Positions 9,724 through 21,457 of a stretch of DNA of 64,000 bases are shown here, piece after piece. The notes beneath the pieces are model-generated. The model ran no database searches. It saw only the letters and a list, made by a program, of their open reading frames with translations, and was not told where the DNA came from. This DNA is from Deferribacter desulfuricans SSM1 (GTDB lineage: Bacteria; Chrysiogenota; Deferribacteres; Deferribacterales; Deferribacteraceae): assembly GCF_000010985.1 (NCBI RefSeq), contig NC_013939.1, positions 1,021,501 through 1,085,500 on the forward strand, written 5' to 3'. Made by a program: the position numbers and the translations under genes. The first letter of the stretch is position 1, and each line of letters begins with the position of its first letter.

Positions 9724-10483
9724 AATAATTAAAGACTTCTCATTAATAGATTTGATAGATATTACAATTATTAGTTTTGTAATCTACCGTTTATTGCTCT
9801 TGATTAAAGGCACAAGAGCCTTTAACATGTTTTTTGGAATAGTTTTTTTATTACTTTTTTCTTTTATTTCTAAATTTTTGGGGTTAAAGGCAACAAGCTG
9901 GATGTTGAGCAATTTTTCTGGTTATTTGTTTTTAACTATCATTATACTGTTCCAGCCAGAGATTAGAAGAGCTTTAGCTGCTCTTGGTGAAACAGGTATT
10001 TTTGGTAATTTTGCACAAAGAAGAGTAGCTGTTGTAGACGAAATTGTTAAAGCTTGCACGATTTTGGCTAATAGACAGATTGGTGCATTAATAGTCATTG
10101 AGCGAAATACTGATTTATCACATTATGTGCAAAGTATGCAAAAAGTTGATTCTTTGGTTACAAAGGAGATATTGCTTAGTATTTTTATACCTTACTCACC
10201 ATTACATGATGGCGCAGTGATAATTAAAGAAGATAGAATAGTTTATGCTGGTGCAATATTGCCTTTAACAAAGAGGGTTGATTTGGATAAAGCTTTTGGA
10301 ACCAGACATAGAGCAGCAATTGGCATTACAGAGGAAACAGATGCTGTGAGTATTGTTGTAAGTGAAGAAAGAGGAACTATTGCTGTATCAGCAAATGGTA
10401 GGATTTCAACAGAGTTAGATGCTGAGATGCTAAAAAATACACTTGTATCATTATTAGGGATTACAGATGAATCTGCTGCTTAA
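9716..10483 (+). CDS. cdaA: Diadenylate cyclase CdaA (membrane DAC protein)
   Basis: A 255-residue protein with about three N-terminal membrane helices (residues 10-80) followed by a DAC (DisA_N) domain. The two catalytic signatures are intact: DGA at 165-167 and RHR at 197-199 (GTRHRAAIG). It makes c-di-AMP from two ATP at the inner membrane. It overlaps folP by 8 bases and the next gene by 17. The cdaA-cdaR-glmM order is the canonical one, and GlmM is known in Firmicutes to bind and modulate CdaA, so the same control is plausible here. Confidence 0.95.
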   Translation: MLEIIKDFSLIDLIDITIISFVIYRLLLLIKGTRAFNMFFGIVFLLLFSFISKFLGLKATSWMLSNFSGYLFLTIIILFQPEIRRALAALGETGIFGNFAQRRVAVVDEIVKACTILANRQIGALIVIERNTDLSHYVQSMQKVDSLVTKEILLSIFIPYSPLHDGAVIIKEDRIVYAGAILPLTKRVDLDKAFGTRHRAAIGITEETDAVSIVVSEERGTIAVSANGRISTELDAEMLKNTLVSLLGITDESAA

Positions 10484-11372
10484 AAATTTTGAGTTAAAAT
10501 TAATTAGTGTTGTTTTAGCGTTATTTTTATGGTTTTTGGTTGTTACCTCGGATTATAAAGAAGCAACTTATGATGTTCCTATAGTGCTGGATAATTTGAA
10601 TAAAGGTTTGATTGCTGTTTATGATACGAATCTTGTTAGAGTTACTGTTAAGGGCCCCGACTATGTGTTGAAAAATCTTTCTTTTAATGATTTAAAGGTG
10701 AAAATAAATGCTGATATGTTAAAGTATGGCAAGAATAAATACCCTATATCTAATCAAGATGTAATTATTCCTAAAGGGGTAGAGCTTTTAAAAGTAGAGC
10801 CAAGGGTTATTATCATAACTATAGATAAATTGATAGAAAAGAGATTGAAGGTGGTTCCTGTTTTTATTGGCTCACCAAAGTTAGGGTATAAAGTGAAAAG
10901 TATTAAAGTTTATCCTGATACTGTAGTTGTAAAAGGGGCAAAAAATAATATTAGTGAGATGAAAACTATAGAAACACTTCCTATTGATTTGACTAATAAA
11001 TATAAAGATTTAACTTACAATATTGCATTAAGAAAAAGTCAAGGGATTATGGAGATAGATCCCTCTTATATTGATGTGGTGGTTAAATTTATGGAAGATA
11101 TAGATAAGAAAAGTGTTAAATTACCAGTAAATATTATTAATCAATCTGGTGATATGCGGTTAAAATTGTTAGATGATTTTGTTAACATTATTGTTAAAGG
11201 GCGAAAAGATTTACTGGATGATAAAAAGTTGCAAGGATTAATTAAAGTTTATGTAGATGTCTCTAACTTAAATAAGAAAGGTAGATACCTTTTACCTGTT
11301 AATTATGAAATAAAAGAAAATTTAAAGGTTATTAGTTTGAAACCTTCTAAAGTTAGGGTTGAGGTAGAATAA
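10467..11372 (+). CDS. cdaR: YbbR-domain protein, CdaR-type regulator of diadenylate cyclase
   Basis: A 301-residue protein with one N-terminal membrane anchor (LISVVLALFLWFLVV, residues 12-26) and an exported remainder made of about three YbbR-like beta repeats. The repeats are recognisable by recurring PV-x-V and VxVKG strands near residues 37-115, 125-210 and 215-300. In Firmicutes CdaR controls CdaA from outside the membrane. In this bacterium it would sit in the periplasm and could report on the wall or envelope. The 17-base overlap with cdaA and 1-base overlap with glmM indicate tight coupling. Confidence 0.88.
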   Translation: MNLLLKNFELKLISVVLALFLWFLVVTSDYKEATYDVPIVLDNLNKGLIAVYDTNLVRVTVKGPDYVLKNLSFNDLKVKINADMLKYGKNKYPISNQDVIIPKGVELLKVEPRVIIITIDKLIEKRLKVVPVFIGSPKLGYKVKSIKVYPDTVVVKGAKNNISEMKTIETLPIDLTNKYKDLTYNIALRKSQGIMEIDPSYIDVVVKFMEDIDKKSVKLPVNIINQSGDMRLKLLDDFVNIIVKGRKDLLDDKKLQGLIKVYVDVSNLNKKGRYLLPVNYEIKENLKVISLKPSKVRVEVE

Positions 11373-12733
11373 TGAGAAAGTTTTTTGGCACTGATGGCAT
11401 AAGAGGTAGAGCAAATATTTATCCTATGGTTTCAGATTTTGCTCTAAAATTGGGTAAAGCTATAGCGACAATTTTTAAAAATGGAAATAGGAAACATAAA
11501 ATTGTTATTGGGAAAGATACCAGAATTTCAGGATATATGTTTGAAAATGCAATTGTATCAGGTATTTGTTCTGTTGGAGTTGATGCGGTGTTACTTGGGG
11601 TATTGCCTACGCCTGCTATCGCTTTTATTACAAAAAGCTTAAGAGCAGATGCTGGGGTGGTAATTTCTGCTTCTCATAATCCTTATTATGATAATGGTAT
11701 TAAATTTTTTGGACCTGATGGTTATAAGTTAAATGATGAACTTGAGCTTGAAATTGAAAAGTTAATTGAAAAGGATAATTTTGATCTTTCTCCATCAAAT
11801 ATTGGGAAAGCTTATAGAATCGAAACAGCTATTGGTAGATATGTTGAATACGTTAAGTCAACTTTTGATAGAGATATAGATTTGAAGGGTTTAAAAATAG
11901 TTATTGATTGTGCTAATGGGGCGACATATAAAGTAGCTCCAATGGCAATATCTGAGTTGGGTGCTGATGTGATAGTTATAAACGATAAGCCAAACGGTTT
12001 TAATATAAATGATGGTTGTGGGGCTGTTAATCCCGAAAAGCTGCAAGGGGAAGTTATAAAAAATAATGCAGATTTAGGCATAAGCTTTGACGGTGATGGT
12101 GATAGGGTTATTTTTGTTGATGAAAAAGGTGAAGTTGTAGATGGTGATTATATAATGGGAATTTGCGCGAATTATATGAATAAGCAGGGTTTATTGAATA
12201 ACTCTACTGTTGTTGCAACTGTTATGAGTAATATCGGTTTTGAAAATTCTTTAAAAAGGGAAGGGATAAAAATTATCAGAAGCCAAGTGGGAGATAGATA
12301 CGTATTAGAAGAGATGCTAAAAGGTGGGTATAATTTAGGTGGTGAGCAATCAGGTCATATAATTTTTAGTGATTATAATACTACAGGGGATGGCTTGATA
12401 AGTGCATTACAGTTACTTAAAGTATTAGTAAAATCAGGAGAAACATTAAATAGAATTAAGAAGTTTATTGAAGTATACCCTCAAAAATTAAAGAATTTAC
12501 CTGTTGATGAGAAGGTACCTTTGGAAAAACTTTCAAAACTAAAAAATGTTATCGATGAAATTGAAAATGAATTGCAGGGTGATGGCAGAGTTTTGGTTAG
12601 ATATTCTGGCACGGAAAATAAATTGCGAATTATGGTTGAAGCAATTTATGAAGATAAAATAGATATGTATATAGATAGGATATGCGAAGTTGCTATTGAA
12701 GATATAAACAAAAATAAGAGTAAAGCTGAATAA
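11372..12733 (+). CDS. glmM: Phosphoglucosamine mutase
   Basis: A 453-residue enzyme converting glucosamine-6-phosphate to glucosamine-1-phosphate for UDP-GlcNAc, the precursor of both peptidoglycan and LPS. The phospho-serine loop ISASHNPYYDNGIKFFG has the catalytic Ser at residue 101. The metal loop is FDGDGDRV, the sugar loop GGEQSGHI, and the phosphate-binding C terminus VRYSGTENKLRIMVE. It begins FFGTDGIRG like other GlmM proteins. It closes the cda module. Its place after folP also matches the proteobacterial ftsH-folP-glmM order. Confidence 0.97.
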   Translation: MRKFFGTDGIRGRANIYPMVSDFALKLGKAIATIFKNGNRKHKIVIGKDTRISGYMFENAIVSGICSVGVDAVLLGVLPTPAIAFITKSLRADAGVVISASHNPYYDNGIKFFGPDGYKLNDELELEIEKLIEKDNFDLSPSNIGKAYRIETAIGRYVEYVKSTFDRDIDLKGLKIVIDCANGATYKVAPMAISELGADVIVINDKPNGFNINDGCGAVNPEKLQGEVIKNNADLGISFDGDGDRVIFVDEKGEVVDGDYIMGICANYMNKQGLLNNSTVVATVMSNIGFENSLKREGIKIIRSQVGDRYVLEEMLKGGYNLGGEQSGHIIFSDYNTTGDGLISALQLLKVLVKSGETLNRIKKFIEVYPQKLKNLPVDEKVPLEKLSKLKNVIDEIENELQGDGRVLVRYSGTENKLRIMVEAIYEDKIDMYIDRICEVAIEDINKNKSKAE

Positions 12734-12748
12734 TTTGTGGAGGATTAA

Positions 12749-13477
12749 ATGATAAAGTTAGGAGTTAATGTGGATCATGTTGCCACAGTTAGACAGGCTA
12801 GGCTCTCAATAGAACCTGATCCTGTGAGAGCTGCAGTGTTGGCTGAGCTTGGTGGAGCTGATGGTATTACCATACATTTAAGAGAGGATAGAAGACATAT
12901 CCAAGATAGAGACCTCTATTTGTTGAGAGATATTGTAAAGACGAGGCTAAATTTAGAGATGGCTTGTAATGAAGAGATTATAGATATAGCTTTGAAAGTT
13001 AAACCAGATATGTGTACTTTGGTTCCTGAAAAAAGAGAGGAATTAACGACTGAAGGTGGTTTAGATGTTATTTCTAATTTTGAGCTGGTTAAAGACACTG
13101 TTTCAAAATTAAGAGATGAGGGGATAGAAGTTTCTATTTTTATTGATCCTGATGAGGCACAGCTTGAAAAAGCGATTTATACTGGGGCAAGATTTGTTGA
13201 ATTGCATACTGGTGCTTATGCTGATGCTAAAAGTGAAAACAGATTAAAAGAATTAAAAAGATTAAAACTGGCAGCAAAAGTAGCTAAAAATCTTGGTTTT
13301 ATAGTAAATGCGGGGCATGGACTTGATTATTATAATGTAATAGATATTGTTAAAATTAAAGAGTTATATGAGCTTAATATTGGTCACTCAATTATTGCAA
13401 GATCGATTTATGTGGGTATCAAAGAAGCTGTTAAAGAGATGAAGGATTTAATTTGTAAACATTCATTGGAATGCTAA
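12749..13477 (+). CDS. pdxJ: Pyridoxine 5'-phosphate synthase
   Basis: A 242-residue enzyme making pyridoxine 5'-phosphate from 1-deoxyxylulose 5-phosphate and aminoacetone phosphate derivatives. The N terminus [15 protein letters not shown], the [12 protein letters not shown] segment, the [15 protein letters not shown] loop and the C-terminal [11 protein letters not shown] phosphate site are all PdxJ signatures. The ATG has a GGAGG 7 bases upstream. Three bases separate it from acpS, an association seen in many bacteria (pdxJ-acpS). Confidence 0.97.
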   Translation: MIKLGVNVDHVATVRQARLSIEPDPVRAAVLAELGGADGITIHLREDRRHIQDRDLYLLRDIVKTRLNLEMACNEEIIDIALKVKPDMCTLVPEKREELTTEGGLDVISNFELVKDTVSKLRDEGIEVSIFIDPDEAQLEKAIYTGARFVELHTGAYADAKSENRLKELKRLKLAAKVAKNLGFIVNAGHGLDYYNVIDIVKIKELYELNIGHSIIARSIYVGIKEAVKEMKDLICKHSLEC

Positions 13478-13480
13478 TAA

Positions 13481-13816
13481 ATGCTTGGTTGTGATATTAT
13501 TGAAATATCAAGGATAAAGAAAGCTTATTTAAAATATGGTGAAAAGTTTTTAGATAAAATTTTATCCAATACTGAAAAAAAAATATTTATGGAAAAAGAG
13601 GGAAGTAAATATTTTTATTTAGCTGGGCGTTTTGCAGCAAAAGAAGCAGTTGTTAAATGTGAAGATAAAAAAATATTATCATATACAAATATAGAGATAT
13701 TAAACAGCAAAACTGGTAAACCTTTTGTGAAAATAAAAGGTGTGGTTAGAGATGATTTAAAAATTTCTATATCGCATTCCAAAGATTATGCTATTGCTGT
13801 TTGTGCAAAATTATAA
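13481..13816 (+). CDS. acpS: Holo-[acyl-carrier-protein] synthase
   Basis: A 111-residue phosphopantetheinyl transferase that activates ACP by attaching the 4'-phosphopantetheine arm from CoA. The metal-binding start GCDIIEISRI and the GRFAAKEAVVK motif are present, as is the ISISHSKDYAIAV end. It is slightly shorter than the usual 120-126 residues but has all key motifs. It lies 3 bases after pdxJ and 9 bases before kdsB. Confidence 0.95.
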   Translation: MLGCDIIEISRIKKAYLKYGEKFLDKILSNTEKKIFMEKEGSKYFYLAGRFAAKEAVVKCEDKKILSYTNIEILNSKTGKPFVKIKGVVRDDLKISISHSKDYAIAVCAKL

Positions 13817-13825
13817 GGAGAGAGT

Positions 13826-16168
<2,343 letters not shown>

Positions 16169-16169
<1 letters not shown>

Positions 16170-16939
16170 TGCTTATTATTGCAGGTCCTTGTGTTTATGA
16201 GAATGATAATATAGCTTTCAAAACTTGTGAATTTTTAAAAAAGTTGTGTGAAAAATACGGTTTTGAATATGTTTATAAGACCTCTTATGACAAAGCAAAT
16301 AGAAGTTCTGTGCATTCATATAGAGGGCCTGGCATTGAAAAAGGGGTGGAGTTTTTTATTAAGTTAAAAGAAAAGTTTGGTGTTAAGATTTTAACAGATT
16401 TTCATTCAGAAAAGGAAGCCGATATAATTAAGGATTATGTGGATATTTTGCAGGTACCCGCTTTTTTATGTAGACAAACGGATATTTTAAAAGCTGCTGC
16501 CAAAAGCGGGAAGATAGTTAATGTAAAAAAAGGGCAATTTATGGCACCGTGGGACATGAAAAATGTCGTTGAAAAATTAACATATTTTGGTGCAAAAGAA
16601 ATTATGATTACAGAAAGAGGGTATAGTTTTGGCTATAATAACTTGGTTGTAGATTATAGAAGTTTTCCAATTATGAAGGAATTTTGTGATAATATAATAT
16701 TTGATGTTACGCATTCTGTGCAACTACCTGGTGGTAAAGGTTTTGCTTCTAGTGGTGAAAGAAGATTTGCACCTTATTTAGCACGTGCTGCTGTAGCTTG
16801 TGGTGTAGATGGATTATTTATGGAGATACACCCAGATCCTGATAGCGCTTTATGTGATGGAGCTAATATGCTCGATTTTCAAATGACTGAAAAGCTTTTT
16901 GATGAAATAAAAAGAATTTGGGATACATTATGGATGTGA
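16169..16939 (+). CDS. kdsA: 3-deoxy-8-phosphooctulonate synthase (metal-dependent type)
   Basis: A 256-residue enzyme condensing phosphoenolpyruvate with arabinose-5-phosphate. It opens IIAGPCVYE. A Cys in that loop marks the metal-dependent KDO8P synthases; metal-independent enzymes have Asn there. Other signatures are KTSYDKANRSS, KKGQFMAPWDM, FDVTHSVQLPG and MEIHPDPDSALCDG. It is a little shorter than E. coli KdsA (284). The start overlaps the pyrG stop by one base (TAATG). Confidence 0.96.
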
Positions 16940-17892
16940 TAGATATTGCTAAAAAAGCTCTAAAAATTGAAGCTGATGCAATTTATTCTTTAATTGAAAA
17001 ATTAAATGATGATTTTGTAAAAGCAGTAGATATTATTTACAATTGCAAAGGGAGATTAGTAGTTACTGGGATGGGCAAATCTGGTTTAATTGGTAAAAAG
17101 ATTGCTTCAACTTTTGCTTCTACAGGTACACCTTCGCTTTTTTTACATCCAGCTGAAGGTGTTCACGGTGATTTGGGTATGATTGTAAAAGGGGATGTGG
17201 TTTTAGCTATTTCCAATAGTGGAGAAACAGATGAGCTAGTTTCTATCTTACCAATAATAAAGAGATTAGGTGTGCCTTTGATATCAATAGTGGGTAGATT
17301 AAACTCTACTTTAGCTAAAAGAAGTGACTGTGTTTTGGATGCTTCAGTGGAGAAGGAGGCCTGTCCGTTGAATTTGGCCCCCACAGCAAGCACTACTGCT
17401 GCACTTGCTTTAGGAGATGCATTAGCAGTTGCTTTACTGGAAAAAAGAGGGTTTAAAGAAGAGGATTTTGCTTTATTTCATCCATCTGGTAGTTTAGGTA
17501 AAAGATTACTCCTAAAGGTTTCTGATATATTCCATATGGGAGATAAAGTACCTGTTGTAAAAAGTGATGTGACTGTGACAGAAGCTATTTTAGAGATGAG
17601 CTCAAAAGGTTTTGGATGTACTACGATTGTTGATGACAATGGAGCTCTTATTGGCGTTTTAACTGATGGTGATTTAAGAAGAGGGTTGGAGAAGTATAAA
17701 GATCTTTTTGAAAGAAATGTTATGGATATTGCTTCTAAAAATCCAAAAACAATTGATGAAGATTCTTTGGCAGCCAAGGCATTACAAATAATGGAAAAAT
17801 ATTCTATAACAAGCCTCATAGTAATTGATGATAAAAAAAGACCATATGGTATAGTTCATTTACATGACTTATTAAAGTCGGGGATTGTATGA
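16930..17892 (+). CDS. kdsD: Arabinose-5-phosphate isomerase (KpsF/GutQ family)
   Basis: A 320-residue protein: an N-terminal SIS sugar-isomerase domain (VTGMGKSGLIGKKIASTFAS, HPAEGVHGDLG, AISNSGETDEL) followed by two CBS domains from about residue 205. It converts ribulose-5-phosphate to arabinose-5-phosphate, the substrate of KdsA. I chose the ATG at 16930; it overlaps kdsA by 10 bases. It overlaps kdsC by 4 bases (ATGA). Confidence 0.96.
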   Translation: MDVIDIAKKALKIEADAIYSLIEKLNDDFVKAVDIIYNCKGRLVVTGMGKSGLIGKKIASTFASTGTPSLFLHPAEGVHGDLGMIVKGDVVLAISNSGETDELVSILPIIKRLGVPLISIVGRLNSTLAKRSDCVLDASVEKEACPLNLAPTASTTAALALGDALAVALLEKRGFKEEDFALFHPSGSLGKRLLLKVSDIFHMGDKVPVVKSDVTVTEAILEMSSKGFGCTTIVDDNGALIGVLTDGDLRRGLEKYKDLFERNVMDIASKNPKTIDEDSLAAKALQIMEKYSITSLIVIDDKKRPYGIVHLHDLLKSGIV

Positions 17893-18380
17893 TTAAATAT
17901 ATTTTTTTGGATGTTGATGGTGTTTTAACTGATGGTGCAATCATATATAGTGAAAAACATGGTGAAATCAAAAATTTTCATGTCCGCGACGGTTTAGGTA
18001 TTAAACTTGCTCAAAAATTAGGTTATGAACTTTTTATTCTTACCGGTAGAGATTCAAAAGTTACTGAGTTTAGATGTCTTGAATTAGGGATTGAAAATAT
18101 ATATCAAGGTTTATCTGATAAAGTTGCTGAATATGAAAAAATAAAAAGTAGATATGGTTTTATTGATGAAGATGCAGCTTATATAGGTGATGATATAAAT
18201 GATATCGCTTTGTTAAAAAAGGTAGGTTTCTCTGCAACTGTTAGTGATGCTCCGGAATACGTAAAGGATGTTGTTGATATGGTTGTTCCTATTGAAGGGG
18301 GGAAGGGTGCAGTGAGATATTTTATTGAGGAAATAATAAAGAGAAATGGCCAGTGGGAAAAAGTTTTAGATATTTATTAA
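17889..18380 (+). CDS. kdsC: KDO-8-phosphate phosphatase (HAD family)
   Basis: A 163-residue HAD phosphatase removing the 8-phosphate from KDO. HAD motif I is FLDVDGVLTDG at residues 5-15, motif II is ILTGRDS, and the metal-binding motif is YIGDDINDIALLKKVG. There is no cap domain, as usual for the tetrameric KdsC family. The 3' end overlaps the start of lptC by 28 bases. Confidence 0.96.
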   Translation: MIKYIFLDVDGVLTDGAIIYSEKHGEIKNFHVRDGLGIKLAQKLGYELFILTGRDSKVTEFRCLELGIENIYQGLSDKVAEYEKIKSRYGFIDEDAAYIGDDINDIALLKKVGFSATVSDAPEYVKDVVDMVVPIEGGKGAVRYFIEEIIKRNGQWEKVLDIY

Positions 18381-18895
18381 TTTTAATTGTTTTTGTAGTT
18401 TTAATATCCTTTGTAAATTCTTATTTTAAGAGTAAGATAAAGTATAAGCAGTTGAATATAAAAAAAGATGTTATTAGTGTGAAACAGTTTGAAATGACTA
18501 AGAGGATTTCAGATTTTGAGTTTTATAAGATTTCGGCAAAAGAAGCTAAATATTATAAAAACAATAATAGGGTAGATTTGGTAGAATGTGATTTATTTTA
18601 TAAAAAGGGTGATGATGAATTGAAATTACAATCAAATAAATGCACATATTATTTAGAGGAAAAAGTCATATTGAATGGTAAAATTGTTGGTAAATTTAAT
18701 GATATATCTTTGAGAACAATTGATGAAGCTATTGGTGTTTATAGGGTAAAAACAAAGCTTTTAGAAGTTGATGGTAAACTTGTAATTGAAGATAAAAAAG
18801 GGTATATTAAGTCTAATAAGGTTATTTATGATTATAATAAAAATGTTTTGAAATTTTTGGGAAATGTTGAGGTTAGTTATGAGGGTGTTATTTAA
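18353..18895 (+). CDS. lptC: LPS export ABC transporter periplasmic protein LptC
   Basis: A 180-residue protein with a single N-terminal membrane helix (YLLILIVFVVLISFVN, about residues 7-22) followed by a beta-rich periplasmic domain, as expected for LptC, which links the LptB2FG pump to LptA. Sequence identity to LptC is weak, as is normal for the family. The position between kdsC and lptA is the conserved one. The GTG at 18353 lies inside kdsC, giving a 28-base overlap; no ATG fits. Confidence 0.85.
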   Translation: MGKSFRYLLILIVFVVLISFVNSYFKSKIKYKQLNIKKDVISVKQFEMTKRISDFEFYKISAKEAKYYKNNNRVDLVECDLFYKKGDDELKLQSNKCTYYLEEKVILNGKIVGKFNDISLRTIDEAIGVYRVKTKLLEVDGKLVIEDKKGYIKSNKVIYDYNKNVLKFLGNVEVSYEGVI

Positions 18896-19334
18896 GATAT
18901 TCATAGTATTTTTTGTTTTTATAAACATTTTGTTTGCAGAAAATAATGTGCAAATAACTTCTAAAGAGCTTTCTTATGATGTGAATAAAAAGTTATCTAT
19001 TTTTAAAGGGGATGTTAACGCTTTTTATGACAATACAACGATTAAAAGTGATTTGATGTATGTTTATTTAGATAATGATAATAAACCTGTAAAAATAGTG
19101 TGTAATGGAAATGTACAAATAGTAAAAGATAATATGACTTCCATTTCAAATAATGCCATCTTTGATTTAAAAAAAGACGTTTTAACCTTAGAAGGTAATG
19201 TTAAAATATGGCAGGATAAAAACTATCTTGAAGGGGATAAAGTTGTTTATTTTAATAAAGAGAAGAGGGTTGAAGTAAAAAATAAAAACAATCAAAAGGT
19301 TAAGATAATTTTTTCTCCTGAAAAAAATAAATAA
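18879..19334 (+). CDS. lptA: LPS transport periplasmic protein LptA (OstA-like)
   Basis: A 151-residue protein with a signal peptide (hydrophobic stretch FKIFIVFFVFINILFA) and an OstA-type beta-jellyroll: IKSDLMYVYLDNDNKPVKIV, NGNVQIV, ALEGNVKIW-like strands. LptA forms the periplasmic bridge that carries LPS to the outer membrane. The ATG at 18879 has GAGG 6 bases upstream; another ATG at 18864 is in frame. It overlaps lptC by 17 bases. Confidence 0.9.
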   Translation: MRVLFKIFIVFFVFINILFAENNVQITSKELSYDVNKKLSIFKGDVNAFYDNTTIKSDLMYVYLDNDNKPVKIVCNGNVQIVKDNMTSISNNAIFDLKKDVLTLEGNVKIWQDKNYLEGDKVVYFNKEKRVEVKNKNNQKVKIIFSPEKNK

Positions 19335-19343
19335 AGGTTATTC

Positions 19344-20060
19344 ATGCTTGAAGCAAAAAATTTAAAGAAAAGATACAAGAAAAGGTATGTGGTTGATGGT
19401 GTCAGTTTAGAACTTTCTAAAGGGGAAGTTGTTGGGTTATTAGGTCCAAATGGTGCTGGTAAAACAACTACTTTTTATATGATTGTTGGTATTATAAAAT
19501 CTGATGGGGGTGAAATTTATTATAAAGGTGAAAATATTACGGGATTACCAATTTATAAGCGAGCTTCTTTAGGGATAGGGTATCTCCCGCAAGAGATTTC
19601 AGTCTTTAGAAAATTAACTGTTTATGAAAACATTTATGCGGCAATGGAGTTTAAATTTAAAGATAAAAAGATCATTGAAGAAAGAACTGAGAGATTGATA
19701 GAGGAGTTTGGTTTAAATCATGTAAGGGATACTATCGGTTATGCATTAAGTGGTGGTGAAAAAAGAAGGGTCGAAATTGCAAGATGTCTTTCAATTGAGC
19801 CAGAAATAATTTTGTTAGATGAGCCTTTTGCGGGAATAGATCCCATTTCAGTACAAGAAATACAGAAAATGATTGAAAGATTAAAAAAAATGGGGATTGG
19901 TATTTTAATAACAGACCATAATGTAAGAGAAACTTTACAGATAACAGATAGAGCTTATATTATGTATCAAGGTAAGATATTAACTCATGGAGATCCAGAT
20001 AAGATAATTAATGATGAAAAGGTTAAAAAGACGTATTTAGGAGAGGGGTACACCATTTAG
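19344..20060 (+). CDS. lptB: LPS export ABC transporter ATP-binding protein LptB
   Basis: A 238-residue cytoplasmic ATPase with Walker [14 protein letters not shown], the Q-loop GYLPQEISVFRKLTV, signature LSGGEKRRVEIAR, Walker B IILLDEPFAGID and a switch His in ITDHNVRE. The ISVFRKLTV/YMIVGII context distinguishes LptB from the LivF and LivG proteins also in this window. It powers LPS extraction with LptF and LptG, which are not in the window. The stop is directly followed by the rpoN start. Confidence 0.96.
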   Translation: MLEAKNLKKRYKKRYVVDGVSLELSKGEVVGLLGPNGAGKTTTFYMIVGIIKSDGGEIYYKGENITGLPIYKRASLGIGYLPQEISVFRKLTVYENIYAAMEFKFKDKKIIEERTERLIEEFGLNHVRDTIGYALSGGEKRRVEIARCLSIEPEIILLDEPFAGIDPISVQEIQKMIERLKKMGIGILITDHNVRETLQITDRAYIMYQGKILTHGDPDKIINDEKVKKTYLGEGYTI

Positions 20061-21449
20061 ATGGGAAAATTAGATGTTTCTGTTAATACTAAATTAAGTC
20101 AAAAACTTCTTATAACTCCACAAATGAAACAATCATTAAATATATTGCAGCTTCCAATGTTTGAATTAACTCAAGAGTTAAATGGCATTTTAGAAGAGAA
20201 TCCTGTGTTAGAAGAGGTCGTAAATAAAGAGGATATTTTAAAAAATGATACAGAAGAAGTTGATGCATATCTAAAAGAATTACAGAAAGTGGAATGGGAG
20301 TCATTTTTTTCTGATGATGAGTATAAATATTATGTAGCTGAAGATGAGGATATTAACTTTGAAAAATTTGTGAGTAAAAAGCCTGATTTATATAGTCATT
20401 TATTATTTCAGTTAAATATTTCTGGGTTAAAAGATGAAGATTATAGGATTGGTGAGTATATTATTGGTAATCTTACTGAAAATGGTTATTTCAGATTAGA
20501 TATTGATGAGTCTGTTGAGTATCTAGGGGTTACTAAAGAAAAGTTTTTGGAAGTTTTAAAGAGGATTCAACAGTTTGAACCTTCAGGGATAGCTGCAAGA
20601 GATTTGAAAGAGTGTTTACTGATACAGTTGAGAGATTTTAATGTTTCAGATGTTGATATCTACTATATCTCAGAACTTTTAGAAAATTATGAGGATGAAT
20701 TGATAAATAATGATTATTCAAAGATTTTAAAGGAACTTGAGATTGAAAAAAGTTATTTTGATTATCTGCTTAATTTGATAAAAAGGGTAGATCCTAAACC
20801 TGGACTCAAATTTTCTGATAGCACGGTTTATGTTATTCCTGATGTTTATGTTATAAAAACTAAAAATGGGTTGGAAGTAAAGTTAAATGAAGAGCATATA
20901 CCTTCAATAAAATTGAATAGTTATTATCTCAAAATGTTAAAGAATAATAATTTGGATGAAAACACTAAAGAGTATGTAGAGAATAAAATTAAAAATGCAC
21001 TTTGGATTATAAAGAGTTTAAATCAAAGGAAAAAGGCTATTCTTCAGGTTGTTGAATTTATTGTAGAACATCAAAAAAAGTTTTTTATGGAAGGTGACAA
21101 TAGGTTAAAACCTTTAAAATTGAAAGATGTGTCAGAGGCCACAGGACTTCACGAATCAACAGTTAGTAGAGTTACTTCAAATAAGTATCTTGCTTGTGAA
21201 TATGGTATATTTGAGATAAAAAACTTTTTCATAAAAGGTTTTGATACAGCTAACGGTGCTGTGAGTGTTGATGATATTAAAGAGCTGATTAAAGATATTA
21301 TTGATAAAGAGGATAAAAGGAAACCTTTTAGTGATGAAAAAATTGTGGAAATTTTGGCAAAAAAAGGTATAAAAATTGCTAGGAGAACAGTAGCAAAATA
21401 TAGAGATGAATTAGGAATACCAGCTACAAGTAAAAGAAAAATAAAATAG
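20061..21449 (+). CDS. rpoN: RNA polymerase sigma-54 factor
   Basis: A 462-residue sigma factor. The activator-contacting N terminus is glutamine- and leucine-rich (QKLLITPQMKQSLNILQLPMFEL). An acidic linker follows at residues 60-95. The core-binding domain contains EPSGIAARDLKECL, the helix-turn-helix ATGLHESTVSRVTSNKYL, and the RpoN box ARRTVAKYRDELGIP near residues 440-455. The order lptB-rpoN-hpf-ptsN is conserved across proteobacteria and Deferribacteres-like phyla. I saw no -24/-12 promoter within the window. Confidence 0.97.
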   Translation: MGKLDVSVNTKLSQKLLITPQMKQSLNILQLPMFELTQELNGILEENPVLEEVVNKEDILKNDTEEVDAYLKELQKVEWESFFSDDEYKYYVAEDEDINFEKFVSKKPDLYSHLLFQLNISGLKDEDYRIGEYIIGNLTENGYFRLDIDESVEYLGVTKEKFLEVLKRIQQFEPSGIAARDLKECLLIQLRDFNVSDVDIYYISELLENYEDELINNDYSKILKELEIEKSYFDYLLNLIKRVDPKPGLKFSDSTVYVIPDVYVIKTKNGLEVKLNEEHIPSIKLNSYYLKMLKNNNLDENTKEYVENKIKNALWIIKSLNQRKKAILQVVEFIVEHQKKFFMEGDNRLKPLKLKDVSEATGLHESTVSRVTSNKYLACEYGIFEIKNFFIKGFDTANGAVSVDDIKELIKDIIDKEDKRKPFSDEKIVEILAKKGIKIARRTVAKYRDELGIPATSKRKIK

Positions 21450-21457
21450 GAGGTCTT

